Source of the DNA: Paenibacillus amylolyticus
GTDB lineage: Bacteria; Bacillota; Bacilli; Paenibacillales; Paenibacillaceae
DNA: 64,000 nucleotides
Assembly (NCBI RefSeq): GCF_029689945.1
Contig: NZ_CP121451.1
Span: 5,332,001 to 5,396,000, forward strand
Direction of reading: 5' to 3'
In this document: positions 48,494 through 59,301 of the stretch, one piece after another
How the letters are laid out: each line of letters starts with the position of its first letter
Numbering within the stretch: the stretch's first letter is position 1
Notes under the pieces: model-generated
Told to the model about the DNA's origin: nothing
Seen by the model: the letters and a program-made list of their open reading frames with translations, nothing else
The model's database searches: none
Made by a program: the position numbers and the translations under genes

Positions 48494-48554
48494 TGCAGTT
48501 CTTCCCCTTTTAGATTTTCCACTCCCCAAGCACCAATGATATTACTTTTCTCTA

Positions 48555-49343
48555 TTAATCTTTACGCATCAACAAATCTTTCTGTTTGTCCAGCGTGCCG
48601 CGTAGTCGTAATATTGCCTTGGAATGTAACTGGGATATGCGAGACGGAGAAAGAGACATGACCTCCGCAATTTCACTAAGAGAAAGATCTTCGTAATACA
48701 AGAGTGAAACAACCGTTCTCTCTTTTACCGTCAACTTGTCAAGTCCCTGCACCAAAGCTTCCTTCAAATAAAACTCATTCACTTTATAATCCGGATTCTT
48801 GGCTTTCTCATCCACCATCAACGACAGACGAGTCTCAGACTCTTCTTCACGAATCGGGTCTTCCAGTGAACAAAGTGACATGACTGCCACTTCCTGAAGC
48901 ATATGTTGAAAATCTTTGGTAGACACGTCCAGATACTGACTCATTTCCTCATCACTAACAGACCTAAGATAGCTTTGTTCCAACTGTTGGTAGGCGTCTT
49001 CGATTCGCTTGGCCTTCTCCCGAACAGAACGCGGAACCCAATCCCCTTGACGCAGTCCGTCAAGAATGGCTCCGCGGACCCTCCATGATGCATACGTTTC
49101 AAATTGCAAACCACGCTCATAGTCGAATTTCTCCAATGCATCAATTAAGCCCATAACACCATTGCTCTCCAAGTCATCCTTGGGAACATTTTTGGGCAAA
49201 CCAACAGCCAGTCGGCCGGATACATAGTTAACAATATGAAGATACTTTTCAATCAATGTTTTCTTGGCTTCAAGATCTCCATGTTCTTTCCACTTTTCCC
49301 ACAGATCAGAATGGTTCAAATGTGAAGCTTTACGCTCGTTCAA
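48555..49343 (-). CDS. sigD: Flagellar/motility sigma factor SigD (sigma-28)
   Basis: The 262-residue sigma-28 factor directs late flagellar, chemotaxis and autolysin genes. It has regions 2 (LIDALEKFDYERGLQFETYASWRVRGAILDGLR), 3 and 4 (the HTH LSLSEIAEVMSLSPSRISQLHSKAILRLR). The start is a TTG with AAGGAGGGTGA upstream. It stands near the end of the fla/che operon as in B. subtilis, where this late position affects the ON/OFF motility switch. Confidence 0.96.
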   Translation of the reverse strand: MNERKASHLNHSDLWEKWKEHGDLEAKKTLIEKYLHIVNYVSGRLAVGLPKNVPKDDLESNGVMGLIDALEKFDYERGLQFETYASWRVRGAILDGLRQGDWVPRSVREKAKRIEDAYQQLEQSYLRSVSDEEMSQYLDVSTKDFQHMLQEVAVMSLCSLEDPIREEESETRLSLMVDEKAKNPDYKVNEFYLKEALVQGLDKLTVKERTVVSLLYYEDLSLSEIAEVMSLSPSRISQLHSKAILRLRGTLDKQKDLLMRKD

Positions 49344-49358
49344 TTGCTTTCACCCTCC

Positions 49359-49802
49359 TTATTTGTCTGTCAGGTGACGAACGGCCTGCGCCAATTCCTC
49401 CGGATCCTTGGTCCGGACAAGTTTAGGCGGATCCAAAGGGGCGAATCCCGTTGGAGCTTTCGTCTCAGATGGCGGCAGATCATCCCCGGATGAAGCGTTC
49501 TGTCCACTCTTGAGCAAATCATTCAGCTCTTGTCCATCGTCTTCGATTTTAATGTCCACCTGTGAACCTCTTTGATCTTGAGCATTTGGTGAATCATAAC
49601 CATATCCATTTCCCTCGGCCTGAGGGTTCAGCAGCAATCCCAATCCCCAGCGTAAACCGTATGCAAGGACAAACCAAGCTACGAATCCGATCAATCCGCG
49701 AATTAAACTGGTCATCAACACATTGCTGCTGTATGCTACAAAAAAAGTAAGAATAAATCCAACGATGCCTGCTCCAAGATTAATGCGGTAGTTTCCTATC
49801 AT
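49359..49802 (-). CDS. Membrane protein of the che cluster, unknown function
   Basis: The 147-residue protein has two membrane helices (about residues 8-27 and 35-53) and then a soluble, disordered tail with Asp, Gln and Pro, ending EELAQAVRHLTDK. I do not recognise a named family. It lies between cheD and sigD with gaps of 4 and 15 bases, so it is co-expressed with them. No counterpart stands at this place in B. subtilis. Confidence 0.75.
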   Translation of the reverse strand: MIGNYRINLGAGIVGFILTFFVAYSSNVLMTSLIRGLIGFVAWFVLAYGLRWGLGLLLNPQAEGNGYGYDSPNAQDQRGSQVDIKIEDDGQELNDLLKSGQNASSGDDLPPSETKAPTGFAPLDPPKLVRTKDPEELAQAVRHLTDK

Positions 49803-49806
49803 AGTC

Positions 49807-50304
49807 TTATAGTTCCTTTACACCCATTTGTACACTTCGAATAGTCAAAAGTCCAGTTTCGCAATCCATCTCAATCGTTCGTCCATAATTCCCACCCGTA
49901 TCTTCTGCAAGAAGAGGGATATTGAGTTTTTGAAGCCACTCTCGACAAGAGTCTGCATTCCGTGGTCCAATCCGCATTGTATCACCAGCCCCAGCAAAGG
50001 CAAACATCTGAGAGCCTCCGGCCATTTTGGACACAATACGTGAGTGAGAAGCGCCTAGTTTGATCATCTTTTCTAAAAGCTCAGGCAACGCCGTATCCGC
50101 ATATTTCGCCGTGTTCAGTTTCCCTTCGCGTGCGATCTCTGAAGTAGGAAGCATGACATGCGCCATTCCAGCCAGCTTCAAATGTGGGTCATACATTGTT
50201 AATCCCACACACGAACCCAAGCCAGTCGTACGGATTACACCAGGAAGATGAGCGATGTTCAAATCCGCCATACCGACTTTAACGACGCTTTTGTCCTCAA
50301 TCAT
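49807..50304 (-). CDS. cheD: Chemoreceptor deamidase CheD
   Basis: The 165-residue enzyme deamidates receptor glutamines and is controlled by CheC. It has the catalytic Cys32 in TTGLGSCVGLTMYD, His49 in GMAHVMLP, and the downstream GGSQMF segment. It overlaps cheC by eight bases, matching their joint function. Confidence 0.95.
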   Translation of the reverse strand: MIEDKSVVKVGMADLNIAHLPGVIRTTGLGSCVGLTMYDPHLKLAGMAHVMLPTSEIAREGKLNTAKYADTALPELLEKMIKLGASHSRIVSKMAGGSQMFAFAGAGDTMRIGPRNADSCREWLQKLNIPLLAEDTGGNYGRTIEMDCETGLLTIRSVQMGVKEL

Positions 50305-50923
50305 GGCTCAGTGGCACCCCTAGCGATTCAAATATCTTTGCAAAAGATGGCGGGTCCGGAATGAGGAAAAACTGACCCTCAACCTGGTCTTGACCTTCAA
50401 AGAAAGATGTGTCAATCAACAATGCAGCGTCACCCATCTCGCCAAACTGCAACAAGCCATAACTTAGAATGGCACCTGCCATGTCAATGGCAAGTCCAGG
50501 AACGGTTGGATACATGGACAACTTCGTGAAATCTGCCAAAGAAGAAAGGTAGGAGCCAGCCAAAATATTTCCAATCTCGGAAAGGGCCGATTGCTCCATA
50601 TCCGTAAAATCGAGTCCTTCTCTCAGATCAAACCCGGCAAGTCTATTCAACAACATTTTAGCAGCCTCTGGTGTCATCATGAAGAAAAGATTTCCTGGTG
50701 CTTCCCCTTCTACACGAAGAAACACGGTAACAACGATACGTTCATCACCGCCCACTTTTTCGGCAACTTCTTCGAAAGGGAGCATCTGTACTTTAGGTAC
50801 ACCCATGTCAATCGGTCTGTTGAGGAGTTGAGACAACGCCGTTGCGGCGTTGCCTGCTCCAATGTTACCGACCTCTTTGAGCACATCCATCTGGAATACC
50901 TCAAATCGGTTGAACATCTCCAC
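50297..50923 (-). CDS. cheC: CheY-P phosphatase CheC
   Basis: The roughly 208-residue protein has two CheC-type phosphatase helices, LKEVGNIGAGNAATAL near the N-terminus and QSALSEIGNILAGSYLSSL in the second half, both with the E-x2-N catalytic pair. It dephosphorylates CheY-P and binds CheD. The GTG at 50923 (GAGGG eight bases upstream) is a better start than the ATG two codons later or the GTG/TTG inside cheW. Confidence 0.93.
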   Translation of the reverse strand: MEMFNRFEVFQMDVLKEVGNIGAGNAATALSQLLNRPIDMGVPKVQMLPFEEVAEKVGGDERIVVTVFLRVEGEAPGNLFFMMTPEAAKMLLNRLAGFDLREGLDFTDMEQSALSEIGNILAGSYLSSLADFTKLSMYPTVPGLAIDMAGAILSYGLLQFGEMGDAALLIDTSFFEGQDQVEGQFFLIPDPPSFAKIFESLGVPLSHD

Positions 50924-50927
50924 GGTA

Positions 50928-51389
50928 CTAGCCCTCAACACTTTCCAGCTGTACTATCTCGCTTTTATTTAATACTTCATTCAGGTTAAGCATAATCAGC
51001 AAGCGTGAATCCTCCAATTTAGCAACACCTCGCAGGTATCTCGCTTTGACACCGCCAACCACTTCTGGTGGGCTATCGATTGCACTGCTCTTGATGTCAA
51101 TAACATCATTGGCCGAATCCACGATAAAGCCAACTTGCATGTCGTCCACACCTACGATAACAATACGAGTCTGATCCGTGTATTCCGATTCCGGCAGGGA
51201 GAAACGACCGCGCAGATCAATGACCGGAATGACAACACCGCGTAGATTAATAACTCCTTTTACAAAGGAAAGGGTCTTGGGAACACGGGTAATTGGCATC
51301 ATGCGCTCAATCGTCTGAACCTTGTCTACCTCAATACCATACTCCTCGGTACCCAATTTAAAGACAATGACTTTCAACTCTTCTTCCAT
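50928..51389 (-). CDS. cheW: Chemotaxis coupling protein CheW
   Basis: The 153-residue SH3-like adaptor links CheA to receptors. It has VFKLGTEEYGIEVDKVQTIERM, the VKGVINLRGVVIPVIDLRGRF motif and the VDSANDVIDI segment. It follows cheA by about 40 bases. Confidence 0.96.
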   Translation of the reverse strand: MEEELKVIVFKLGTEEYGIEVDKVQTIERMMPITRVPKTLSFVKGVINLRGVVIPVIDLRGRFSLPESEYTDQTRIVIVGVDDMQVGFIVDSANDVIDIKSSAIDSPPEVVGGVKARYLRGVAKLEDSRLLIMLNLNEVLNKSEIVQLESVEG

Positions 51390-51430
51390 GTAAAAAACCT
51401 CCCTATTAAATGTAAGACTTCGCTCTATGC

Positions 51431-53502
51431 TTATTTAATAAATGCATTAGGATCAAGAATCAGGGCTACTTGTCCATCTCCGAGAATGGTTGCTCCAGAG
51501 ATTCCTTCAATAGCAGGAAGATAGGTTCCCATTGATTTGAGAACAATCTCACTCTGTCCAATGAATTCCTCAACAGCTACAGCTGCAAGACGGTCACCTT
51601 TGCGAATCACAACAATTTCCGTTTCCTGCTCATCAGCGTCATTGAAATCCGGTACGGAGAATACTTCGCTTAAGGACAAGTATGGAATCAGTGACTCACG
51701 GAACGTGATCATTTTATTGCCGTGAATATTGCGAACCTGCTCACGCTGAACAATGGCTGTCTCTACAATGGAGGACAATGGAACAGCGTATTTCTCTGAA
51801 CCAAGTCTTACAAGCATTGCCGCGATAATGGAAAGAGTCAGCGGAAGCTGAACAGAGAAGTTCGTGCCTTTGCCCGGAGTCGAATGAATGGTTACATTAC
51901 CGCCAAGCGAAGTGATCTTCGATTTTACTACGTCCAAACCAACGCCTCGGCCAGAGATGTCCGAGATAATATCCGCAGTACTAAATCCAGGTGCGAACAA
52001 CAATTGATTTACTTCATCGTCGCTCATCTTGGCACCTTGTTCTTCAGTAACAACTCCACGTTTGATCGCGGTTTTCAAAAGCTTGTCGCGGTAGATCCCT
52101 TTACCATCATCTTCAATCTCGATAAATACGTGATTTCCACTGTGGAAAGCGCGCAGGTTAACTGTACCCATCTCCGGTTTGCCTGCAGCTACACGCTCGG
52201 CAATAGATTCCACACCATGGTCAACCGCGTTACGCAGCAAATGCACTAACGGATCACCAATCTCATCAATTACGGTACGATCCAGTTCTGTCTCAGCACC
52301 TGTAATGACCAAATCAATTTTCTTATCCAGTGTCTTAGCCAGATCACGGATCATGCGCGGGAATCGATTAAATACGGTATCCACTGGAACCATCCGCAAT
52401 TTCAATACAATGTTTTGCAAATCTGTGCTAACTCTGCTTAAATGGGCTACCGTATCGGATAAATCATTGTTGCCTGTCTCACTGGCCAGTTGCTCCAGAC
52501 GTGAACGGTCAATCAACAATTCACTGAACAGGTTCATCAATACATCGAGACGTTCAATGTCGACACGAATGGTACGTGAAGGCGCAGCAGCTTGCTTCGG
52601 CGCAGCTGTTTTGGCTGGTGCCGCTTTGGATTCTTCTGCAGGTGCAGAATTGTTATCCGATGAAGCAACCTCCGTTACAGCTACTGGTGCGGTTGGTGCT
52701 TCAACTGTAGCTGCTACCTGATTGGCCATCTGTTGAAGAGTCTCTTGATCCAGTTGAATGAGCTTTGCACTTTCAATTTCAGAGATACTCATGATGCCTT
52801 CTTCCAGTTCGTGCGCCTCTTTAGTTGTTATGTAATACAACGAGAAACTGCGCTCAAACTTCTCCTGCTCAATATCCTGAACGGACGGGTACGCCTTAAC
52901 GACTTCACCTGAACGTTCCAGCATATCAAAGACCATATAAGCTCGTACACCTTTTAACTGGCTATGCTCGCTAACAAGCACATCCACATAAAATACACGG
53001 TGGCCTTCGGCAATGGACTGATCCAGCACCGAATACTGGAATTCATCCAGCTCCACAGCCGAAGCAATTGAGGCGTTAGCCGGTTTGTTTTTTCAGTTGC
53101 CGGAGCAGCTCCGCTTGTCATTTCACCATTTTCAATAGCCTGAAGTGAAGCAACGATGGATGACACATCCGCTTTACCTTGTCCACCTTGGGTAATATCC
53201 TGAACCATCGTTTCCAAGGCATCCAGACTCTTAAACATGGTATCAAAAATGTAATCCTGCATCTTCAATTTCTCATTACGAACCAGATCCAGTACATTTT
53301 CCATTTTATGTGTCAGTGATGCCAGATCTTCATAGCCCATGGTTGCTGCCATACCCTTTAAGGTATGAGCAGAGCGGAATATAACCTGAACTATGCCCAG
53401 ATCTTCCGGATTGCCTTCAAGTTGAAGCATGTTTTCGTTAAGCGATTGCAGATGATCATTAGACTCATCAATAAACATGGATAAATACTGGTTCATGTCC
53501 AT
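51431..53502 (-). CDS. cheA: Chemotaxis histidine kinase CheA (one frameshift)
   Basis: CheA phosphorylates CheY and CheB. Domains in order: HPt (P1) with His46 in SAHTLKGMAATMG, CheY-binding P2, an Ala/Glu/Pro linker, dimerisation P3, kinase P4 (HLLRNAVDHGVES, DDGKGI, GRGVGLDVV) and CheW-like P5. The P1-P2 join is out of frame: one A is missing from the T-rich plus-strand tract 53084-53093, and repair gives a continuous NKPANASIASAVELDEFQ. Corrected length is 690 residues. Confidence 0.95.
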
Positions 53503-53534
53503 TGTGAGGCACCTCCTCCGTGAGTTACACTCTG

Positions 53535-54976
53535 TTATTTCACTGCTTGAACAAGTTTAGACGCAATCTCCTGCAGTGGCAGAAGATGACGAACGCATTG
53601 CAGCTCTACAGCAGAACGCGGCATACCATATACAACACATGTTTCTTCATTCTCGGCAAAGGTTGATGTAACTCCAGCTTCGTATAATCTCTTCATCATA
53701 CGTGCTCCATCACTTCCCATTCCCGTCAGCAAAACAAGATGCCTTTGTAGAGATGTGAACGGCAGAAGCGACTCAAACATCGTATCCACTGAAGGTCTGT
53801 GTCCATTCACTGGCTGATCTTCGGTCAGCTTCACAACAAACTTTCCGTCTGCTGTTTTGTTAATTTTCACATGGAATCCGCCGGGTGCAATATAAGCAGT
53901 CCCTTTTTTCAAGACCATGCCCTCTTCAGCTTCAACCACATGCAGTGGACTGAACGTATTTAGTCGTTGAGCCAGAGAACGTGTAAAATTGGGCGGCATA
54001 TGCTGCACAATAATGACCGGTGCAGGCAAATCTGCAGGCAACTGCTCAAGCAATGTCTTGAGAGCCCTCGGTCCACCCGTAGAACAACCTATTGCCACAA
54101 GCTTGTTGAATGTTCCTTCCGGCCCCACTGGACCTTTGGGGACAGGATTAGGCTTGATTACATCTTTCGCTTTTGCAGAGGCAGAGGTTGCCGCTACTTG
54201 ATCCGCTGCCAATCTAGCTGCATTAGGCAGTCGAACTTCCTTCGGAGTCTGAATTGGATTAGCTGACCTAGCTGCTTTTCTGCATTCGCACCCACATTAC
54301 GATCTACCTTCGGCAAAGGCTCAGGTTTACTCGTAACGCGGCCTGGTTTCGAAGCTGATGATGGCTCGACTGGTTTCTTTAATCTGGCCTGTAAAACATC
54401 TGTCTGCTCTCGAAGAGAGCGTTGACCCGTCTCCGCAGGTTCGATCGTTTTTTTAACAGGCTCCGCTCGATCTCTGGCTGGCATTTCTTTCTGCACTGGC
54501 TGAGTTGGTGGAGCAACTGCTTTTCGCATCATGTCTCTATGTTTCAAGGATAAATCACGATCAGCTTTACGTTTGATTTCATTCATTGCAGCACGCATGC
54601 GCTCTACCAGGGCTTTACCGACTTGAGCAATATCCTGGTCATGTGAAATGGATGGTTTGCGAATGAAGTCAAATGCCCCGGCTTCAAGTGCCATAATGGT
54701 TTCTTTCATGCCTTGTTCATTGATACCAGAGAGCATGATCACGGGAACGAAGGATTCCTTCATAATTGATTTTAATGCATCCAACCCATTCATTTCGGGC
54801 ATCTCAACGTCCATTGTAATAATATCTGGTTTCAATTCCAGTGACTTTTGAATCGCTTCTCTACCGTTTGATGCCGTTGCCGTGACTTTAAATTCCGGAT
54901 CCGCTTGGATCAAATCCGTAACGATCTTGCGCATAAAAGCGGAATCATCGACAACCAATACTTGATACACCGCCAT
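53535..54976 (-). CDS. cheB: Receptor methylesterase CheB (one frameshift)
   Basis: CheB removes methyl groups from chemoreceptors. The receiver domain (1-120) has phospho-acceptor Asp56 in TMDVEMPEMNG. A basic, Pro/Lys-rich linker of about 160 residues follows, then the esterase domain with the Ser of IGCSTGGPRAL, the His of VQHMPPNFT and the Asp of GMGSDGARMM. The A4 run at 54276-54279 (minus strand) must be A5, giving AEKAARSANPIQTPKEVRLPNAARLAADQ. The corrected 480 residues exceed the usual 350-380 because of the long linker. Confidence 0.93.
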
Positions 54977-55009
54977 GTTGTGTCACCCCTGTTTTCCTTA
55001 ATTCAGAAA

Positions 55010-55897
55010 TCATGTTGTCCGTTTAAGCCACTTATTCATAAATCCCCTGATTCCTGTCAAGGTTCCGGATCCCGGAGCTGCAGGTACAGCCAGATAACGA
55101 AGAGCAAGTTTCTCTATATCTTTGGAGGCTTTGGCATTGGGATAAGCCAGACTATAAGGCATTTGCCTTTTAACCGCTTTGACTACCTGGGCGTCTTCTG
55201 AGATATACCCAAGCAGCGGAATATCCGTCTGTAAAAACCGCCTTGCTACTCCAGCTATTTTGTCTGCCACACGTTCCGCTTCTCGTTCGTCCTCCACCCG
55301 GTTAACGATCATCCGAAAGGGCGTAGCATTTTCCTGGCCGTGCATCACTTTGACTAAAGCATAAGCATCGGTTATCGAAGTCGGTTCAGGTGTGGTTATA
55401 ATCAGGCATTCATCAGCAGCACCAATGAACTTCATATTCTCTCTGGAGAGTCCTGCTCCAGTATCGAAGATGACATAATCCATTTCCTGGGCAATATCCT
55501 CCACTTGACTGGCGAAGAATTCCAGATCACGATCAGACAATGAGAACAGCTCTTTCATGCCTGATCCTCCAGCAATGTAAGGCAAACCACTTGCACCCAG
55601 TTGTATGATTTCCCTTATAGATTTTTGTCGGTACAACAGGTGGTAAAGATTATAGGAAGATGAAGTCCCCATCAGAACATCGATATTAGCCATTCCAATA
55701 TCGGCATCAAATACAAGTACCTTTTGCCCCAAAGCCTGCAATGCCAACGCAAAGTTCAGTGTAAAATTGGATTTCCCAACACCTCCCTTACCACTCGCCA
55801 CAGTAATGATTTTCGAGGATCGAATATCTCGCTGAATGCCTTCCAATTCCAATCGCGTGGAGATCATACTTCGAAGTGCTGCTGCCTGATCCTTCAT
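55010..55897 (-). CDS. flhG: Flagellar number regulator FlhG (MinD-like ATPase)
   Basis: The 295-residue ParA/MinD-type ATPase, known as YlxH in B. subtilis, sets flagellar number and position with FlhF. It has the deviant Walker A ASGKGGVGKSN with the signature Lys, DADIGMANIDVLMG and FDTGAGLSRENM. Its start overlaps the flhF stop by four bases. Confidence 0.95.
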   Translation of the reverse strand: MKDQAAALRSMISTRLELEGIQRDIRSSKIITVASGKGGVGKSNFTLNFALALQALGQKVLVFDADIGMANIDVLMGTSSSYNLYHLLYRQKSIREIIQLGASGLPYIAGGSGMKELFSLSDRDLEFFASQVEDIAQEMDYVIFDTGAGLSRENMKFIGAADECLIITTPEPTSITDAYALVKVMHGQENATPFRMIVNRVEDEREAERVADKIAGVARRFLQTDIPLLGYISEDAQVVKAVKRQMPYSLAYPNAKASKDIEKLALRYLAVPAAPGSGTLTGIRGFMNKWLKRTT

Positions 55898-57246
55898 TGT
55901 AACCCTTCTCCCAGCAACTGTTTAGACAACGACTCTGCATCCGGCTTCAACAAATCGTCCGGAACATTTTGTCCATTTGCCACATAGGCAAGCTTGAGTG
56001 GAAAACGGTGTAACAGGTTGAATAGCGGACCACAGCTCCCAGTCTCATCCATTTTGGTGAAAATCACCTTATCCAGTCCATATTTACTGAAATGTTCCGT
56101 GATCTGAACCATATCAGCACTTTTGGAAGTCATACTCATGACCAGAAAGGTTTCGCTGTTCTCAACAGGAGCGAGCAAACTTTGCAGTTCCGAAACAAGT
56201 AATTCATTTCTGTAGTTCCTACCTGCTGTATCCATAAAGATCAAGTCACAATTCTCTAATCGAGAAATGGCACGTTGAGTATCACCGGGTGATTGTACCA
56301 CCTCAAGTGGAACATTCAGTATGGATGCATATGTTCTAAGCTGCTCCACCGCCGAGATCCGATATGTGTCCGATGTAATGAATCCAACTTTACGCTGTTT
56401 TTTGAACATTTGTTCAGCAGCCAATTTTGCAATTGTTGTTGTTTTCCCCACACCGGTTGGTCCAGCAACATATACGATTCGAGTGGTAGGAAGAATCCCT
56501 TCCTCAATACGTTGCTCCAAAAAATGCATAACCTCATGCTTCACCACTTGTTCTACATCCTGATCTTTCCAACCATCCTCAGAACATTTTGCCTGAATTG
56601 AATCGAACCAGGATTCCCATACTTCAGGCCAAACATCTTGTTCTGTCAAACGCTCTCGAATCTTGTGCAGTTCCTCTGGTATGGGATCCACAGAAGTACC
56701 TTGCTTTGAAAGCCTGGTCACCATCTGTTTGAGATCCTGCAATTCAGTCATTAACTTATCCTGCTGCAAGTCTGAACCTGTTGGCTTCGGATCAGTTGTT
56801 AAACCCGAAAAATCCGCCCCTTGCGGTCGCGGTTTATGATCCGTGCTCGAAGAACCTGAGCCGCTGTCTATGTCTGAACCGATATTAGGCGATTCAAACA
56901 CAGACGGCGTAGCCGCAGATTTGTTCTGTACACTTTGATCAGATGTATCCGTTGTCACCGACTCATCCGAAGCCGCAACAAACGAACGAGCTGTTTGCCG
57001 ATAAGCCTCAGGTACAAATGCACGAGGTACAGGTGTAAATTGATTTTGTACGGGCTTTGTCGTTTGCTTGTTTTCTTCCTTATCCACTGCAGCTACAACT
57101 TCAATCCTTTTTTTGCGGAACATTCCCATCACACCGCCCACCTTAATCTCTTTGGTGGACAGAATGACGGCATCACTTCCCAGGTCTTTGCGAATTTGAA
57201 GCATAGCTTCGGGCATGGTCTCAACAACGTATTGTTTTACTCTCAT
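55894..57246 (-). CDS. flhF: Flagellar placement SRP-type GTPase FlhF
   Basis: The 450-residue protein has a basic N-terminal domain (MRVKQYVVETMPEAMLQIRKDLG), a variable disordered B segment (about 75-165), and an SRP54-like NG domain with GPTGVGKTTTIAKLA, SDTYRISAVEQLRTYA, DTAGRN and TKMDET. It marks the site of flagellar assembly at the membrane. It overlaps both flhA and flhG by four bases. Confidence 0.96.
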   Translation of the reverse strand: MRVKQYVVETMPEAMLQIRKDLGSDAVILSTKEIKVGGVMGMFRKKRIEVVAAVDKEENKQTTKPVQNQFTPVPRAFVPEAYRQTARSFVAASDESVTTDTSDQSVQNKSAATPSVFESPNIGSDIDSGSGSSSTDHKPRPQGADFSGLTTDPKPTGSDLQQDKLMTELQDLKQMVTRLSKQGTSVDPIPEELHKIRERLTEQDVWPEVWESWFDSIQAKCSEDGWKDQDVEQVVKHEVMHFLEQRIEEGILPTTRIVYVAGPTGVGKTTTIAKLAAEQMFKKQRKVGFITSDTYRISAVEQLRTYASILNVPLEVVQSPGDTQRAISRLENCDLIFMDTAGRNYRNELLVSELQSLLAPVENSETFLVMSMTSKSADMVQITEHFSKYGLDKVIFTKMDETGSCGPLFNLLHRFPLKLAYVANGQNVPDDLLKPDAESLSKQLLGEGLQ

Positions 57247-59276
57247 AAGTTCACCACCCCGATACTTTGAATTTCAACATTCGGCTCCAACTCGCTGTAG
57301 GAAAGCACAGGAATGTCCTGCATGGTACGTTCAATAACCTGACGCAGATACATCCGAATGGTTGGAGAAGTTAATACAACAGGTTGTTGACCTGACTGAA
57401 TCAAACGGTTCACTTGTTCACTCAGCTTCTGATACACACTTTGTGTAGAAACAGGGTCTAGCGCAAGATAGCTGCCTTGATCCGATTGTTGCACACTTTC
57501 AGCAATTTTCTTCTCAAGACCAGGTCCAACAGTGATCACTCGAAGTGTCTCACCTTTCTGTGAGAACTGCTGAGTAATCTGACGTGAGAGCGATTGTCTG
57601 ACATACTCTGTTAGCACATCAGGGTCCTTCGTATACGTGCCATAGTCGGCCAGTGTCTCGAAGATGGTAACCATATCCCGAATAGATATTTTCTCACGTA
57701 ATAACTTGGCAAGTACTTTCTGCACATCACCAATGGAAAGCAGGGAAGGGATCAGTTCATCCACCAGAGCAGAATAGTTCTCTCTGAGATTGTCCACAAG
57801 TGCTTTCGTCTCTTGTCTTCCAAGTAACTCATGCGCATGCTTCTTGATCAATTCCGTCAGATGTGTAGCCACAACGGAAGGCGGGTCGACGACCGTATAT
57901 CCTGCAAGTTCAGCTCTGTCTTTGGTTACTTCATCAATCCATAATGCCGGAAGGCCAAAAGCAGGCTCTGTTGTTTCAATACCTGTCACGGACTCCTCAT
58001 CATAACCTGGACTCATAGCAAGGTAGTGATTCAACAACAGTTCCCCACCGCCTACCACGTTACCCTTGATCTTGATGACATACTCATTGGGTCTGAGCTG
58101 GATGTTATCTCGAATCCGTATGACCGGAACGACCAACCCCAGTTCAAGAGCACACTGCCTCCGAATCATAATGATCCGATCCAGTAAGTCTCCACCCTGC
58201 TGATTATCCGCAAGCGGAATTAACCCATAACCAAATTCAAACTCGATAGGGTCAACCTGAAGCAGGTTAATGACACTTTCAGGGCTTCTGACCTCTTCAA
58301 TCTGCTGTTCTTCTTCTAGCTGTTCTTCTGCTTCCTGTTTCAGATTCAGATTATTCTGCATCCGCCATGCGGCAAATGCCAAGACACCTGCCAACGGAAG
58401 TGTAGTTATAACATGAATCGGTGTAAAGAAACCGAGCATGGCAATAACAAAAGCTACAATATAAATAAGTATTGGATATGTAAACAGTTGCCCCGTAATA
58501 TCCTCTGCCAAGTTTCCTTCGGATGATGCTCTTGTGACGATGAGACCCGCTGCCGTTGAAATAAGAAGAGCAGGAATCTGGCTGACCAATCCATCTCCTA
58601 TGGTTAAAACAGAATAGGTAGAAAGTGACTCAGCAAAATCGAGACCATGCACGGTCATTCCGATGATGAATCCACCAATCAGATTGATCAAGAGGATGAT
58701 AATACTTGCAATGGCGTCTCCTTTTACGAACTTACTTGCTCCATCCATTGCTCCATAGAAATCGGCTTCGCGTTCAATTTTGGAACGTCGCTCACGAGCT
58801 TGCTGCTCGTTGATCAGACCCGCATTCAGATCCGCATCAATACTCATTTGTTTACCTGGCATCGCATCAAGGGTAAATCGGGCAGCAACTTCTGCTACAC
58901 GCTCAGACCCCTTGGTAATAACGATAAATTGAACGACAACCAGGATCAAAAATACAATAAATCCAATCGCAATTTGCCCACCGGCAATCCAGCTACCAAA
59001 CGTAGCAACTACGGCTCCGGCATCTCCTTCACCAAGGATTAGCTTGGTTGTCGAAATATTCAGAGCCAGACGGAATAGTGTAGTGATCAGCAGCAAAGCT
59101 GGAAAAATAGAAAACTGCAACGCTTCTTTGCTGTTCATGGCAACAAGGAGTATCATCAGTGCAATTGAAATGTTGACAACGAGCAACATATCCAATAACC
59201 AGATTGGGATCGGGAGAATCATCATCAACACAATGCCGATAATACCCGCAAGGACAGCTAAATCTTTTGTTTTCAA
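57243..59276 (-). CDS. flhA: Flagellar export gate protein FlhA
   Basis: The 677-residue protein of the flagellar type III export apparatus has eight N-terminal membrane helices (to about residue 310), the conserved cytoplasmic FHIPEP-type loop (RFTLDAMPGKQMSIDADLNAGLI) and a C-terminal cytoplasmic domain that docks chaperone-substrate complexes. Length is normal. Confidence 0.97.
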   Translation of the reverse strand: MKTKDLAVLAGIIGIVLMMILPIPIWLLDMLLVVNISIALMILLVAMNSKEALQFSIFPALLLITTLFRLALNISTTKLILGEGDAGAVVATFGSWIAGGQIAIGFIVFLILVVVQFIVITKGSERVAEVAARFTLDAMPGKQMSIDADLNAGLINEQQARERRSKIEREADFYGAMDGASKFVKGDAIASIIILLINLIGGFIIGMTVHGLDFAESLSTYSVLTIGDGLVSQIPALLISTAAGLIVTRASSEGNLAEDITGQLFTYPILIYIVAFVIAMLGFFTPIHVITTLPLAGVLAFAAWRMQNNLNLKQEAEEQLEEEQQIEEVRSPESVINLLQVDPIEFEFGYGLIPLADNQQGGDLLDRIIMIRRQCALELGLVVPVIRIRDNIQLRPNEYVIKIKGNVVGGGELLLNHYLAMSPGYDEESVTGIETTEPAFGLPALWIDEVTKDRAELAGYTVVDPPSVVATHLTELIKKHAHELLGRQETKALVDNLRENYSALVDELIPSLLSIGDVQKVLAKLLREKISIRDMVTIFETLADYGTYTKDPDVLTEYVRQSLSRQITQQFSQKGETLRVITVGPGLEKKIAESVQQSDQGSYLALDPVSTQSVYQKLSEQVNRLIQSGQQPVVLTSPTIRMYLRQVIERTMQDIPVLSYSELEPNVEIQSIGVVNL

Positions 59277-59301
59277 TGAATGTACGGCCTCCGATCCCCT
59301 T

